A stretch of 64,000 bases of DNA, from NCBI RefSeq assembly GCF_017591435.1, contig NC_059287.1, positions 7,577,875-7,641,874 of the forward strand, read 5' to 3'. This stretch comes from Portunus trituberculatus (taxonomy: Eukaryota > Arthropoda > Malacostraca > Decapoda > Portunidae). Made by a program: the position numbers and the translations under genes. This document shows, in pieces, positions 52,736 to 62,932 of this stretch. The notes under the pieces were generated by a model. The model did no database searches. It saw only the letters and a list, made by a program, of their open reading frames with translations, and had not been told where the DNA came from. The first letter of the stretch is position 1, and each line of letters begins with the position of its first letter.

Positions 52736-53900
52736 GATGGAAAAGGGAGGGAGGGAGGGAGTACCTTTTGCGGGCAACCTTTCTATCATGTATAGCACGA
52801 GAACAGGCTGTGTTAAACCAAGGTTTAGAAGGTTTAGGTTGAGAAAAAGAGTGAGGAATGTACGCCTCCATGCCAGACACTATCACCTCCGTTTTGCGTT
52901 CAGCACACAGAAACATGGAAACAGAAAACAGCATAATACCTCCTCAGGTCCCCCCAACTGACAGAGGAAAAATGCCAGAGGTACCTCCACTTTGAGGGAT
53001 CCTGAGGAGGGATCGGAGAAATAGGACAAGATTCAGAAATGAGATCGTGATCGGAAGAGCCCAATGGAAAAGATAGGGTAAGAGCATAAACTGAAGTATT
53101 AGAAGTGAGGAAAAGATCAAGAATGTTGGGTGTATTTTCAAGACGGTCAGGGATATGAGTAGGGTGTTGCACCAGTTGCTCTAGGTCATGGAGGATAGCA
53201 AAGTTGAAGGCTAGTTCACCAGGATGGTCAGTGAAGGGAGAGGAAAGCCAAAGCTGGTGGTGAATATTGAAATCTCCAAGGATAGACGGGCAGAATGTGC
53301 TCCACTTTAGAAGTTAAATAATTAAAGAATTTACTATAGTCAGAGGAATTAGGGGAGAGATAGACAGCACAGATAAATTTAGTTTAGAGAGTGACTATTG
53401 AGTCTGAGCCAGATGGTGGAAAACTTGGAAGATTCGAGAGTGTGGGCATGAGAGCAAGTTAAGTCGTTGCGTACATAGAGGCAACATCCCGCTTTGGAAC
53501 AGAGAAGAGGCTACTGTCAGTTGCCTCAGACAGTTGTGTTTCGTTGACGAAATAGAAGATGAGGTTTAGTAGAGGAGAAGCAGTGTTCTACAGATTGAAA
53601 ATTAGATCTAAGACAGCAAATGTTGCAAAAGATAATGAAGAAAAAGTCGAGGGAGGTGTCAAGACATTTTGGGTCTCCACCAAGAAAGTAATCTGACCTG
53701 GGGACATTTCTGGTCCCCTCCCCAGAAGGGGACTCCGAGGCTGGATTTGGAGTTGCCATTTTTTTTATTTTGAATTTTAAGTGAAAGTTGTGTGTGTGGT
53801 AAGTGCATGTAGTTTTGTGTGAAGAAGGAGAGTTGTCTTTTGAGGATAGGTTGTGACTGCCCCCTTGAGTTGTGAGACACAAAAGGAAACGTTCAGCGAT
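52736..53900 (-). pseudogene. LINE-D 5' part: endonuclease
   Basis: The start region MATPNPASESPSGEGTRNVP (about 53760) runs to FCNICCLRSNFQSVEHCFSS, then with shifts FICAVYLSPN-like sequence, SILGDFNIHHQLWLSSPFTD near 53290, EQLVQHPTHIPDRLENTPNI, LTSNTSVYALTLSFPLGSSD and HDLISESCP (53172-52944). It then reaches EVIVSGMEAYIPHSFSQPKP and PWFNTACSRAIHDRKVARKR at 52880-52760. GDFN and SDHD catalytic motifs of the endonuclease are intact. The family is jockey-like by this layout. Its reverse transcriptase is not present here. Confidence 0.75.
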
Positions 53901-54150
53901 ATCACAATTAGCTTTAATGGCAGCACCCCTTGAACTAGTGCTTTTAGATCTCGCTGGAAGTAGATTATCGTTTCGGTAGGTGTCTATTACCTCCTTCTGT
54001 GTGTGTATGTGTGTGTGTGTGTGTGTGTGTTTTCCCTACTTTCATACTAGCATGCGTACAAGCACATACATAGGCATTCACTCTGGCAAAACAACTTTAC
54101 TATTTATACATATGGGTACAAAACATGATTCATAGTGGGCCTTTCGGCAA
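53901..54150. other. Unassigned; (TG)n at 54000-54031
   Basis: Short spacer with a TG microsatellite and the probable 3' UTR of the LINE-G fragment that follows on the minus strand. Confidence 0.45.
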
Positions 54151-54423
54151 CTAATGGGACCCGCAGATGGCAGCTGCGTTGCCCCGCGCTATGGCAAGGC
54201 TGATGCGTTGCCGCAGCCAACCTGTCTCTCGAGGTTCCCCGCTGCGTTGGGTGATTCTTCTACCAATATCATCCAGTAAGTCATTGAAGTCTGGTCCGAG
54301 CACACCGCTAGTCTCCACAGCAAGCGGTGAGAAATCATACCTCCGGGCCAGGTTCTCGTAGCGATGGCGCTTGCGATGTTCGGCGGCGCGAGCCGCTGCC
54401 CCAGCAGCCAAGGCACAGTCATT
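54151..54423 (-). pseudogene. LINE-G C-terminal fragment
   Basis: Minus strand: ARAAEHRKRHRYENLARRYD, FSPLAVETSGVLGPDFNDLL, GRRITQRSGEPRETGWLRQR and ISLAIARGNAAAICGSH with a stop. The pattern LAVETxGxxGP...GRRI...TGExRxTxxLxQRISxAIxRGNAAA ends many LINE polyproteins of marine invertebrates, as far as I recall. The fragment is open, 5' truncated at a TG repeat (54429-54449), and its 3' end is near 54120-54150. Confidence 0.55.
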
Positions 54424-54428
54424 AATTG

Positions 54429-54449
54429 TGTGTGTGTGTGTGTGTGTGA
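54429..54449. repeat. (TG)n microsatellite at the 5' break of LINE-G
   Basis: About ten TG units directly upstream of the truncated LINE-G coding sequence. Confidence 0.9.
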
Positions 54450-55236
54450 CATTATTGTGTTATGGTACTGTATATAGGTACTATGCCATAATGCAAAGTG
54501 AGGTCATGACTAATACATTCCATTCACGCTAAAATATTCTGCAGAGTGAATGACAACAGATCAGGTAGGACTAAATTATAAGCACTACACGGGATAAAAC
54601 GGTGGAATAAGCAGCAGGATGGATTGAAAATAGTGAGAGTAAGGGAGGTGTACTCTAATCTAAATTGGAAACTCCACATATCTTTTCTTGTTAAAACAGT
54701 GCTCAATTTGTAGTTTCACCCAGCCATCGATTTCCCACAGGTCACCCAATTAAGATGAGAGGTAGGCATAATGTAGGCGTGCTGATAGTATCTCTAATGA
54801 CTCACGGATGATTGTTTTTTTTACTGCTCAAAGCCATGTCGTTGTATTTCCTTTGATAATTTATTTCAGTGGGCTTGACCGTAAGAACTGTTTGAACAAA
54901 GTTTCTATATGTTAGTTCTCATAAGTAACATTATATACTGGTATAAAACACTTTCAGAAGATCAGAAGATTACAAGAACGTTCAGATCTGTATTAGATGC
55001 CATTTCAAATAAACCGAAATATTGTTGTATTAATATTATTACATACGCAAGGACACACGCACGCACGCACAAAATATAAATGCCGAACAGAAAAAAAAAA
55101 CGGATTTGTTGTAGTCGCATTCATTTTGTAATGAACAGAATTTACCAGATGATCTGTGTAAGTAATTACATAAATATTGATCTCCATACGAAAAAATATT
55201 ACAAAAAATGTTTGTCCCCTGTGGATAAAAATTTCT
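54450..55236. other. Unassigned, AT-rich flank of the tRNA gene
   Basis: No coding or RNA motif was seen. AT-rich, with an A5-T5-type tract near 55220-55234 that gives T5 on the minus strand just after the tRNA, a plausible Pol III terminator. Confidence 0.45.
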
Positions 55237-55309
55237 TGCCCAGACCCGGGATCGAACCGGGGACCTTTAGATCTTCAGTCTAACGCTCTCCCAACTGAGC
55301 TATCTAGGC
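55237..55309 (-). tRNA. tRNA-Phe(GAA): tRNA-Phe (anticodon GAA)
   Basis: 73 nt on the minus strand, without an intron. The acceptor GCCTAGA pairs with TCTGGGC (one U-G pair), discriminator A. The D-arm with TAGCTCAGTTGGGAGAGC forms the A box. The anticodon loop CTGAAGAT gives GAA between GACT- and -CTAAA stem bases. The T-arm with GGTTCGATCCC is a perfect B box and its stem CCCCG/CGGGG pairs. All four arms fold, so it looks functional. It would decode UUC/UUU. CCA is not encoded, as expected for a eukaryotic nuclear tRNA. A T-rich tract follows on the minus strand at about 55226-55234. Confidence 0.93.
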
Positions 55310-55979
55310 TTCGACCATTATACTGTCTATTTTAAAAATCAAGCTGTTCAATATGTAAATTATTTGTTAATGTTTCTTGTTTAACTTTTTTTTTTTTTTT
55401 TTTTTGTTACATTTCATCAAAGGTTCCTGGACGTCCCGTGGCGTGCTCCTACTTGTGTGTATGTTTGTGTGTACAAGGTATGAGGAAAGATCGAATATCT
55501 GGCGATATATGTAAATATAAGCAGTTAGGTTGACATTCATCATTCTTGAAGCGATAAGGACAAGTAGGTTAGGTAATTAATTTGGGTTTGTGAAGTGTAA
55601 GGATGATAATGACTGGAGGGTGGATGGATGGGTACATGCATGGATTTGCAGGTGGATCAAAGATATGGAATGTTGGGCAGGAAGAATAAAGTTATACGAT
55701 GTCACCACGTCATCATCAATTACAAATACATTGTTACTATATATTATTCAATGCTCGCCGAAGTTCACTGCACTAATTACTAAAGCAGTATGTATTTGTT
55801 CATTTAACCTATCCTCAGCTCGTCCTAGGGGGTCATCTTATTTACAGTGGCGGGGGTTAAAGCGGGGTCGGTGATACCACGTACCTTCTTTGATGGCCTG
55901 CGTGTTACTGAAGGTGAATATTTGTTGGTCACTGCCTGCAGCGGCAGAGCAGCCTGTCAACTTCGTGGACTAGTGCTCC
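55310..55979. other. Unassigned; poly-T tract near 55388-55405
   Basis: No gene was seen. Includes a T18 tract and GGATGG-type short repeats near 55613-55650. The short open frame at 55590-55874 has no family motif. Confidence 0.4.
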
Positions 55980-56014
55980 CTCTCGGCGCCATATGACCGA
56001 GATGTTGTGGCGCC
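55980..56014 (+). repeat. LINE-B-type 3'-terminal stem-loop without the rest of the element
   Basis: TCTCGG (55981-55986) pairs with CCGAGA (55997-56002) around CGCCATATGA, followed by GATGTTGTGGCGCC. The same order, with a different stem sequence, ends LINE-B2 (46263-46296), and a damaged version ends LINE-B1. It is followed by a TC repeat. It is probably an extremely truncated insertion of a related LINE. Confidence 0.5.
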
Positions 56015-56127
56015 TCTCTCTCTCTCTCATATCTTTTTCATCCTTTCAAAAAATTTAATGGTAATGGTACGGGGTCTTGGTTTTGACGAGTGTCTGCGCT
56101 GAACGTATAACCACCACACACAAATGT

Positions 56128-56838
56128 TAAGGCGGGTTGACATGTGCCAATTTTCGACTGAAATTGTAAGTCGGTTGAGTTTCAGACTGATTATCGGTGC
56201 TATAACGATTGGAAAAATGTCACAAAACAAGACCAACATGTTGGTCTTGTTCAGTCAGTTTGCGACTTCATTAACGTTGTGACATCATGGAGTAAACTTT
56301 GAAAATTTGAAAATGTGGTGTCGATGTAGAGATATGATGATGGAGTTGATGAGGGAAAAAGAAAACATCTGGGACCCCAAAAATAATACAAAAGCTTGTG
56401 AAAAAATCATCGTTCGACGAAATTGCTGCCACTCTCCGTCTCCAAGAACGATTTCCCTCAATGTAGGCTGTTGTTGGAGTGAGGATTGAAGACTTAGTGT
56501 AAGGATATCCTTTGATCGCAATTGTGCATAGTCTTCTTAAGATTAGTGTCTGGTAGACACTACTTTCTTTCCTTCTACTTAGCCAGGAACATATCCACAG
56601 ACATTTTCTTTTCTGTTGACTCATCCGTTACACCAAAAGAGCAACCACCGGTTCAGCATCGTCACTGGAGGAAGACATGTTTGCGGATAGCTGTTTGTTT
56701 ATATTCATTTCCCGCCAAGGCGCCAACTGGTCGATACTTTCCAGTCCCTGTGTGACGTTTTCCGACTAGAAGAGCTCAGTCGATACTCCTAGCGACTTTC
56801 AATTTCAGTCACAAATTGGCACATATGAACCCGCCTTT
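56128..56838 (-). mobile_element. Harbinger-like MITE/deletion derivative, about 710 bp
   Basis: The left end reads AAGGCGGGTTGACATGTGCC and the reverse complement of the right end AAGGCGGGTTCATATGTGCC. Both continue AATTT(T/G)(C/T)GACTGAAATTG, an inverted repeat of about 38 bases. The interior minus strand (56680-56240) has MSSSSDDAEPVVALLV, then after a stop a helical region whose spacing resembles the N-terminus of Harbinger transposases. This assignment is tentative. Flanks do not give an unambiguous 3-bp duplication (TTA left, TAG right). Confidence 0.6.
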
Positions 56839-57340
56839 AGAGTTGCAAATGTAAACAGAATAAAAGAAAATTCAGAGGGTACTTAGTTGCACAATGGATA
56901 TTATTGATATATGGCTGGTGTAGAGGCAGGGGTAAGAATTGAGGGAGAGAGGTAACTAAAATTTCTACTGATGCTCACATTCGTAAGTGGTGGGTTGATT
57001 TAAATCAAATACACAGAAATAATGTCCACAGTAAGATGAATGAAAAGTGCTGAATGGGTGCATCCGAGTATCATAGTAGGAAAGGAAGATCACATGAAAG
57101 ATAGAAGGAATAGGTAAAGGAGCACCAACATAGTGTGAAAGAGCTTATTCTAGTATGTAGAGCAGAAGGGCTTGAACAAAGAAGAGCTGCTTGGCTTGGG
57201 GGAAGAGGACTCTTCTCCTGGGACCATGTTTCAGGTATTGCATGCTTGTATGGGGGGTGAGGTATTAGAGATACACAGAGGAAAGTAAATTTTTACCATT
57301 AGTACAGTATCTAAAACCATGTTAAACAAAAAGGAAAAGC
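56839..57340. other. Unassigned region downstream of the PAXBP1-like gene
   Basis: Nothing recognised. It separates the MITE from the probable polyadenylation site of the host gene. Confidence 0.4.
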
Positions 57341-57346
57341 TTTATT
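57341..57346 (-). terminator. Candidate polyadenylation signal of the PAXBP1-like gene
   Basis: AATAAA on the minus strand, about 550 bases after the stop codon at 57897-57899. The intervening sequence is AT-rich without coding, consistent with a 3' UTR. Other AATAAA-like hexamers could be used. Confidence 0.45.
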
Positions 57347-57896
57347 GATTTGTACATAAGGTATTCAGTCTTATAAAAAACTTTACAAAAATTTTCAGTG
57401 TATATGGTCTTGTATCTTTGACTTTGGCTGACATCTAACTGCTCCTCAATAATAGTCAAACAATGGTAAACCTTTCTCTCTTAAACCAATTAACATTTTC
57501 ACTTTCACATTTCTTTTTTTTCCAAAGAATGCCTAACTGACTTTGCTTCATATAAACACTTTACATGCTCAATGCATGTTTCACAAGTCTGAAACTAAAT
57601 TCTTCACAAAAAAAATTTGTTTATGAAGAGAATTTATGTACAAAAAATATTTACATTTTCATTATAGACAATGACCAACCTCCCTCAGAGGTGGCAACTC
57701 TTAAGCCATACCATATCAACCCAACTCACTGTGCTATGCATTACCTCGTTAATGTGAGTATTAACTAGATTCAAGCACTGAACAAAAATCATGATCAAGT
57801 ACTTATAAAATTGGGTAGCGATTAAGATTCTAGTATCTTTTGACTTTCAGATAAAGATCCTGCTAACCAAATTGTATTGAAAATCACTGAGTATGT

Positions 57897-59865
57897 TTAA
57901 AGGTACTTGTAGGCTATTTTCTCTGCTTGGGTTGTTGCTCCAATGGACTTAAGCAGATCACATACTTCCTTCAGAGCGGGAGAGTGTGTGGTGGGGTCCA
58001 GCTTCTCAGACAACTTGATGAGGAAGTCTTCTAAACGACCAAGGAAAACGTGGGTTCCTTCACTCTTCACCCAAGACCGTGGTAAGGCATTGATAACCTG
58101 ACAAAACATTTGATCATTATAGAGTTTCAAGTTACTTAATAAATTCACAAGATTTTTATGGGTAATACTTTATATAAATTGATTTATGGGAAATGAGGAA
58201 TTGTCTCTCAAGCAGACTGGTACATAACAAGAATAAACTTGGTAATTAGGTTGTTAGTATAGAAATTATACAACAGGAATAAAGTTTGTTAGTGATCAGA
58301 TTGTTGGTAAAAAAGTAAGGAGTCAATATTGAGTTTTAAAACATACTTTATAGGTAGAGATGAGAGGCAATTGGAGTGCATGACTGCCATGTGATGTATA
58401 AGGTCTATTGGCTTCCTACAACTTTCTAGTGTTCTTATGAATAAAACAATAAAAGAATATTTTGAGAAATAGGAACTTTATAATGTTTACATTTACTAGA
58501 AATGTATATATGTATATGTTTGGATTGCTGCATTACTGCATTGCTTGCAATTGTACTATACTTACATTCCTACACTTATCAAGGGCATCTGTGGGATTGA
58601 TCTCGGCTGCCAAGTTGAGAGCAGGCAGGAGATACAAGTTTAACAATGAACGGACAGCAAGGTCATGAATAACTGAGTCACTGAGGACTTTATGCCACAT
58701 TAATGTAGAACTGAGGAGCTTCCATGCTACCCAAAACTGACGCTGGAAGAAGAGGCTCACTCCAGAATTCTTGTTGTCATACACACTGTGAAGAAAAAAG
58801 CATGAATACATTACTTTGGAACTTTAGTAAAGATTTGGATAAAATGATTTGTCAATTCATTAATATCCATATATTCCAGTCTTACTCCACCACCCTCAAC
58901 TTCCTCACTCTGGTATTCCATCACTGTCCCACTCTGTAAGGGATAGCATTGTACTGTATGCAAACACAGCATCTACTTCATCTTTTGTATGTTTTCCTCC
59001 AATTCTCTTCACAAGATGAAATGATTCAAGGGTGATGCACTGAATCATCCCCACTACAACACAGTTCACTTGCTAATTCATCTTTCACAAATAAACCAAA
59101 CTTTCCATATGCCTCATACACCACCCATTAATATAACCTACACTTTGCCCATTTTCTAATGAACACCTATTTATTAGATATTTCTATTTTGTTTTCCATT
59201 TGCAGATATAGGTTCCTTTTCATTCCAAAAGTGCTCTTACTTTTTGGGAAACATTGGTATGAATATATCATTGTCTATGGCATCTCTTATTTTGTTGATG
59301 ATGGCATGGGTGAGTTCTCTGAGAGGCTTAGAGCTGGGACTCAGACTAGGATAAGCCTCAGCATAGTGCCTCATCAGGTTAACCAGACGCACTGTTTGGG
59401 TGTGGGAGAGTGGGTCCCACCAGCAGCCAACAAGATCTGAGAAAATGGGCTCAAATATAACACCAAAAATATATTCTATTACAGAGAACAAAAATCAAGT
59501 TCTAAGGAGATTGCTATATTAGCTGTAAATTAATAAATTCATGAAAACTTGTGTTTTTAAATCAGTTATTTGAAATTTCAACATTACAAATACAGAGCAA
59601 AATTTGAGTTCAGAAAATTTAAAGACCACACCAGAAATTACTTATTAATCAATTAATATTTATAGTACCTTTTAGCTTCACCAAGACCACTTTCTCCACC
59701 AAGTGTGACATCAACTTGCGGTCTGGGTCTTCCCGTAAGCTGTGTGGGTCATCATCTGTGGTGTCACCAGTACCATAGAGCAACAGCAGGTTGAACCACT
59801 TCATGCGCTCCACCTCAACGCTCTCACTGTCTTTCATCAGTGGGTTCCACAATAACATCTGGAGT
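57897..59865 (-). CDS. Paxbp1: PAXBP1/GCFC-like protein, last four exons
   Basis: Minus-strand exons 59865-59669, 59436-59241, 58785-58566 and 58097-57897 have consensus splice sites (ag/GT...AG) and compatible phases. They read LQMLLWNPLMKD and LMSHLVEKVVLVKLKD; CWWDPLSHTQTVRLVNLMRH and AIDNDIFIPMFPK; VYDNKNSGVSLFFQRQFWVA and DLAVRSLLNLYLLPAL; and VINALPRSWVK, LSEKLDP, CDLLKSIGATTQAEKIAYKYL, then stop. The order WNPL, VEKVxLxKL, WDPLSxTQT, DDxFxPxxPK, NKNSGxxxFFQRQFW, RYxLPAL, LPxxW is that of the C-terminal GCFC domain of PAXBP1/GCFC2, nuclear proteins linked to transcription and spliceosomal factors. No stop or shift interrupts it, so it appears functional. Upstream exons lie beyond 59866, probably past the window's end. 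Introns are 468, 455 and 232 bases. Confidence 0.88.
58393..58440 (+). repeat. Possible LINE-E-type 3' tip within a PAXBP1-like intron
   Basis: GTATAAGGTCTATTGGCTTC, then CTACAACTTTCTAGTGTTCTTATG, resembles the last 50 bases of LINE-E (GTATAGGCCTGGCGGCCTCT...CTTATG at 3420-3461), with one TTCTTATG octamer instead of three. Only the extreme 3' end is present. Confidence 0.4.
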
Positions 59866-60795
59866 CTGTTATTAAGGCATTGCTTTACTCAATATTCTAG
59901 TATGTATCCAGCAATAGCTCAGAAATTATGATGGAAGAAAATGCATGTATATAAAGCTGTTTTGAATTACACTCTACCTTCTGCTATCATGCCTAATTAG
60001 TGCATCTATCACTGCGCGATAGCCAAAAATCATGAGAGCCAGAAGTGAAGAACCTATGGTAATAATTCAAACTGAAATTAGAATCTCCAAGATGTCATTT
60101 TTTGTCACTTTTCCTTAGATTTTATACCATATATTTAGTATAAAAAGTGAAGAAATAATACAGTATAAAAAAAATTAATCAAGAATCATAATAACAGAGT
60201 AGAGGCAGCAGTTTGCGCTACCCTAAGCAGACAATATCAGCTACGAAACCTCCAGACTCAAGTATGACGATGAAAGTTTCACCAGTAGTGTAAAATTGTA
60301 TCTGCTATGATGGCAGGTAATGCACTACCACCTATTGTGCTGCAGTTTCTCTGCATGGAGTACTTGTAAGGGAAGGAAGGTGAGGATGGCTCAGTGTGCC
60401 TACTAGCCAGGTTTACACACTAGGTGGAGGAAGAATTGCGTCAATGGGAAGTCAGTGTGGTATGGCATGTCAGATTATCGCGCTAGGTGCCTTAAGTTCT
60501 TTATTTTTATCCACAAGCTATCAAAATTGTTGTCATTAAGTAGTTAGTAATTACTCTTTCAAACTACCTTTCTATTTTTACACATTATACACATTAGAGC
60601 AGCCAAGGCCCTGGCGGATATGCGAAATATCCACATACGCAGAATTTCCTCTCCTTACCCCTTATAAATTGAAAAAAAACATGTACATAGCCCAAATGGG
60701 TAAGAAAACAATAAATGAAGGCATATTAAATATATAACCTGGAACAAAAAATTGTACATAAACAATACAAGGGGTGGTGGGATGTACACACAGTA
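59866..60795. other. Probable intron of the PAXBP1-like gene
   Basis: Lies upstream of the acceptor at 59866 (TAATAACAG before the exon). No further exon with GCFC-domain motifs could be found before the right edge of the window. Confidence 0.5.
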
Positions 60796-61159
60796 AAGGT
60801 GGCATCACACTACCACTTTTCCATCAACTTTCTTAAGACTGTCAACTTTTGTCATCTCTCGTTGTTACGCACACGCTCACTACTGCCTTTGTTGTGTTTG
60901 TCAACTGTAAAGAAACATGGCGGCCTCTTCACACCACAGCAAGTTGTTGTTATTTTGGGCCTTTATTGCTCTCTATGAAAAACTCTTCAAACAGCTTTCT
61001 CCACTCATAAACAACAGAGCAGCTTGTTCAACGAACACCAAACTCACTTTATCAAAGTTTATCCCGGTAATTTTTTCCAAGTTTGAAAGCCCCGCCGTAT
61101 CACGCAAGCTGATAGGCTTTTGAATACACTAGTGCCTCTTGTGGTCAACAATCGCTCAA

Positions 61160-61440
61160 CTTACCACCAAAATGCCCTACAATGTGGCCTAGCGTTTCTA
61201 AGAAGACCAGGAAGTCTCTTACTCTCGAAGTGAAACTCTCACAGACATGAGGGAGGCGAGAAAACTAATAGCGTTGCTCGCCACCATCTTGACTCCATCT
61301 ACTGTCTCTACTATTTTTAAGTCAGCAGACTCTATTAAGAATGTTGGTGAGACCGATCTTCCTTGCAAGCTAAAAAAAAACACCTGAATTCGTGACTCTA
61401 CAATGGATAAAATGGAAAGCCTTGTGGATATGTGGTACAT
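61160..61440 (+). pseudogene. Tigger/pogo transposase N-terminal remnant (left copy)
   Basis: The + strand reads LATILTPSTVSTIFKSADSI, then KNVGETDLPCKLK and, after an A9 tract, RDSTMDKMESLVDMW. It is the inverted partner of 62021-62330, with the upstream helix-turn-helix partly frameshifted. No catalytic domain follows. Confidence 0.65.
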
Positions 61441-62020
61441 AAGTTTTGTATGTGATACATTCCACAGGTTGCCGGTTAGTGTCTTTCCCGTTTCACTCTC
61501 CCTCCCTTCATAAATTTAAGATCATCAACATTATAAAGTTACGTACATACATAATACATAAGTATACATTATAATGACTTAAATTAAACTGCCTAAATGT
61601 TTAACTTCATAATTTTTATTTTCATTAAACCTTTCACTGTACTATGATGCACTCTCGCTTTGTTTACTCTCAATGGAAGTTCAAGTCAATGGTTAAACTT
61701 GTTATAATCGGTTCGCTTAACGAAAGTTTTTTTTAGGAACGTAACCCCTTCGTTAAGCAGGGGTTGCCTATACATATATAAACAAAACGAGAGTGCATCA
61801 TAGTACAGTGAAAAGTTTAATGAAAGTAAAAATTATGAAGTTATACATTTAGGCAGTTTAATTTAAGTCATTATAATGTACACTAATGTATGTATGTACG
61901 TAACTTTATAATGTTGATGATCTTAGATTTATGAAGGGAGGGAGAGTGAAATGGGAAATACACTAACTGGCAAACTGTGGAATGTAAACAAACGGCGCAT
62001 CATTGTATCACATACAAAAC

Positions 62021-62330
62021 TTATGTACCACATATCCACAAGGCTTTCCATTTTATCCATTGTAGAGTCATGAGTTCAGGTTTTAGCTTGCAAGGAAGAT
62101 ACGGTCTCACCAGCCTTCTTAATAGTCTGCTGACTTGAAAATAGTAGAGACAGCAGATGGAGTCAAGATGGTGGCGAGCAATGCTATTAGTTTTCTCGTC
62201 TCTCTTGTGTCTGTGAATAATATCCAACTTCACTTTGAGAGTAAGAGACTTCCTGGTCTTCTTAGCAATGCTAGGCAACATTGCAGGGCGTTTTGGTGGT
62301 AAGTTGAGAGAGGTGCTGACGCTGGTATTG
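62021..62330 (-). pseudogene. Tigger/pogo transposase N-terminal remnant (right copy)
   Basis: Minus strand: LNLPPKRPAMLPSIAKKTRK, then SLTLKVKLDIIHRHKRDEKT and NSIARHHLDS, corresponding to the pipsqueak-type helix-turn-helix of CENP-B/Tigger transposases that binds the transposon end. After a shift near 62170, STIFKSADSIKK-type sequence and TMDKMESLVDMW follow. The DDE catalytic domain is absent. Confidence 0.7.
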
Positions 62331-62559
62331 TTTTGAACAGGGGAGTGAGTGGTGCATGTGTTGTCCACGAGAGGCGCTGGTGTATTAAAAAACCTGTCGG
62401 CTTGTGTGATACGGCGGTGCTTTCAAACTTGGAAAAAAACACCCGGATAAAACTTTGTTAAAGTGACTTTGGTGTTCGTTAAACAAGCAGATGGTAGTAA
62501 AATGAAACCTTTGTTGTAGCGAAATTTCTTTGTGTGAACCTTCGTTAAGTGGGGATTGC

Positions 62560-62682
<123 letters not shown>

Positions 62683-62932
62683 TATATTTATGTCTACTTA
62701 TCAAGATTCTTATTAATTTGAGATTATAGCATCATTCCAATTAACAAGATAATTATTTTTATTATAAAAGTGTTGATTAGAAGCCATAGATCTTAATTTC
62801 ACTAAAAATTGAAACTAGAGGAAAATGGTGCATTTTGTTTGACTCAAGAGGACGGAAAGAGTTGACGAAACAGTTAAAAATAATGGAAATCGTTGAAGAC
62901 AACGGAAAAAATGCTAGTGTGACGCCGCCTTA

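Noticed and set aside
55590..55874. Small coding gene
   Set aside because: No homology pattern, no splice context, and GGATGG low-complexity at its start.
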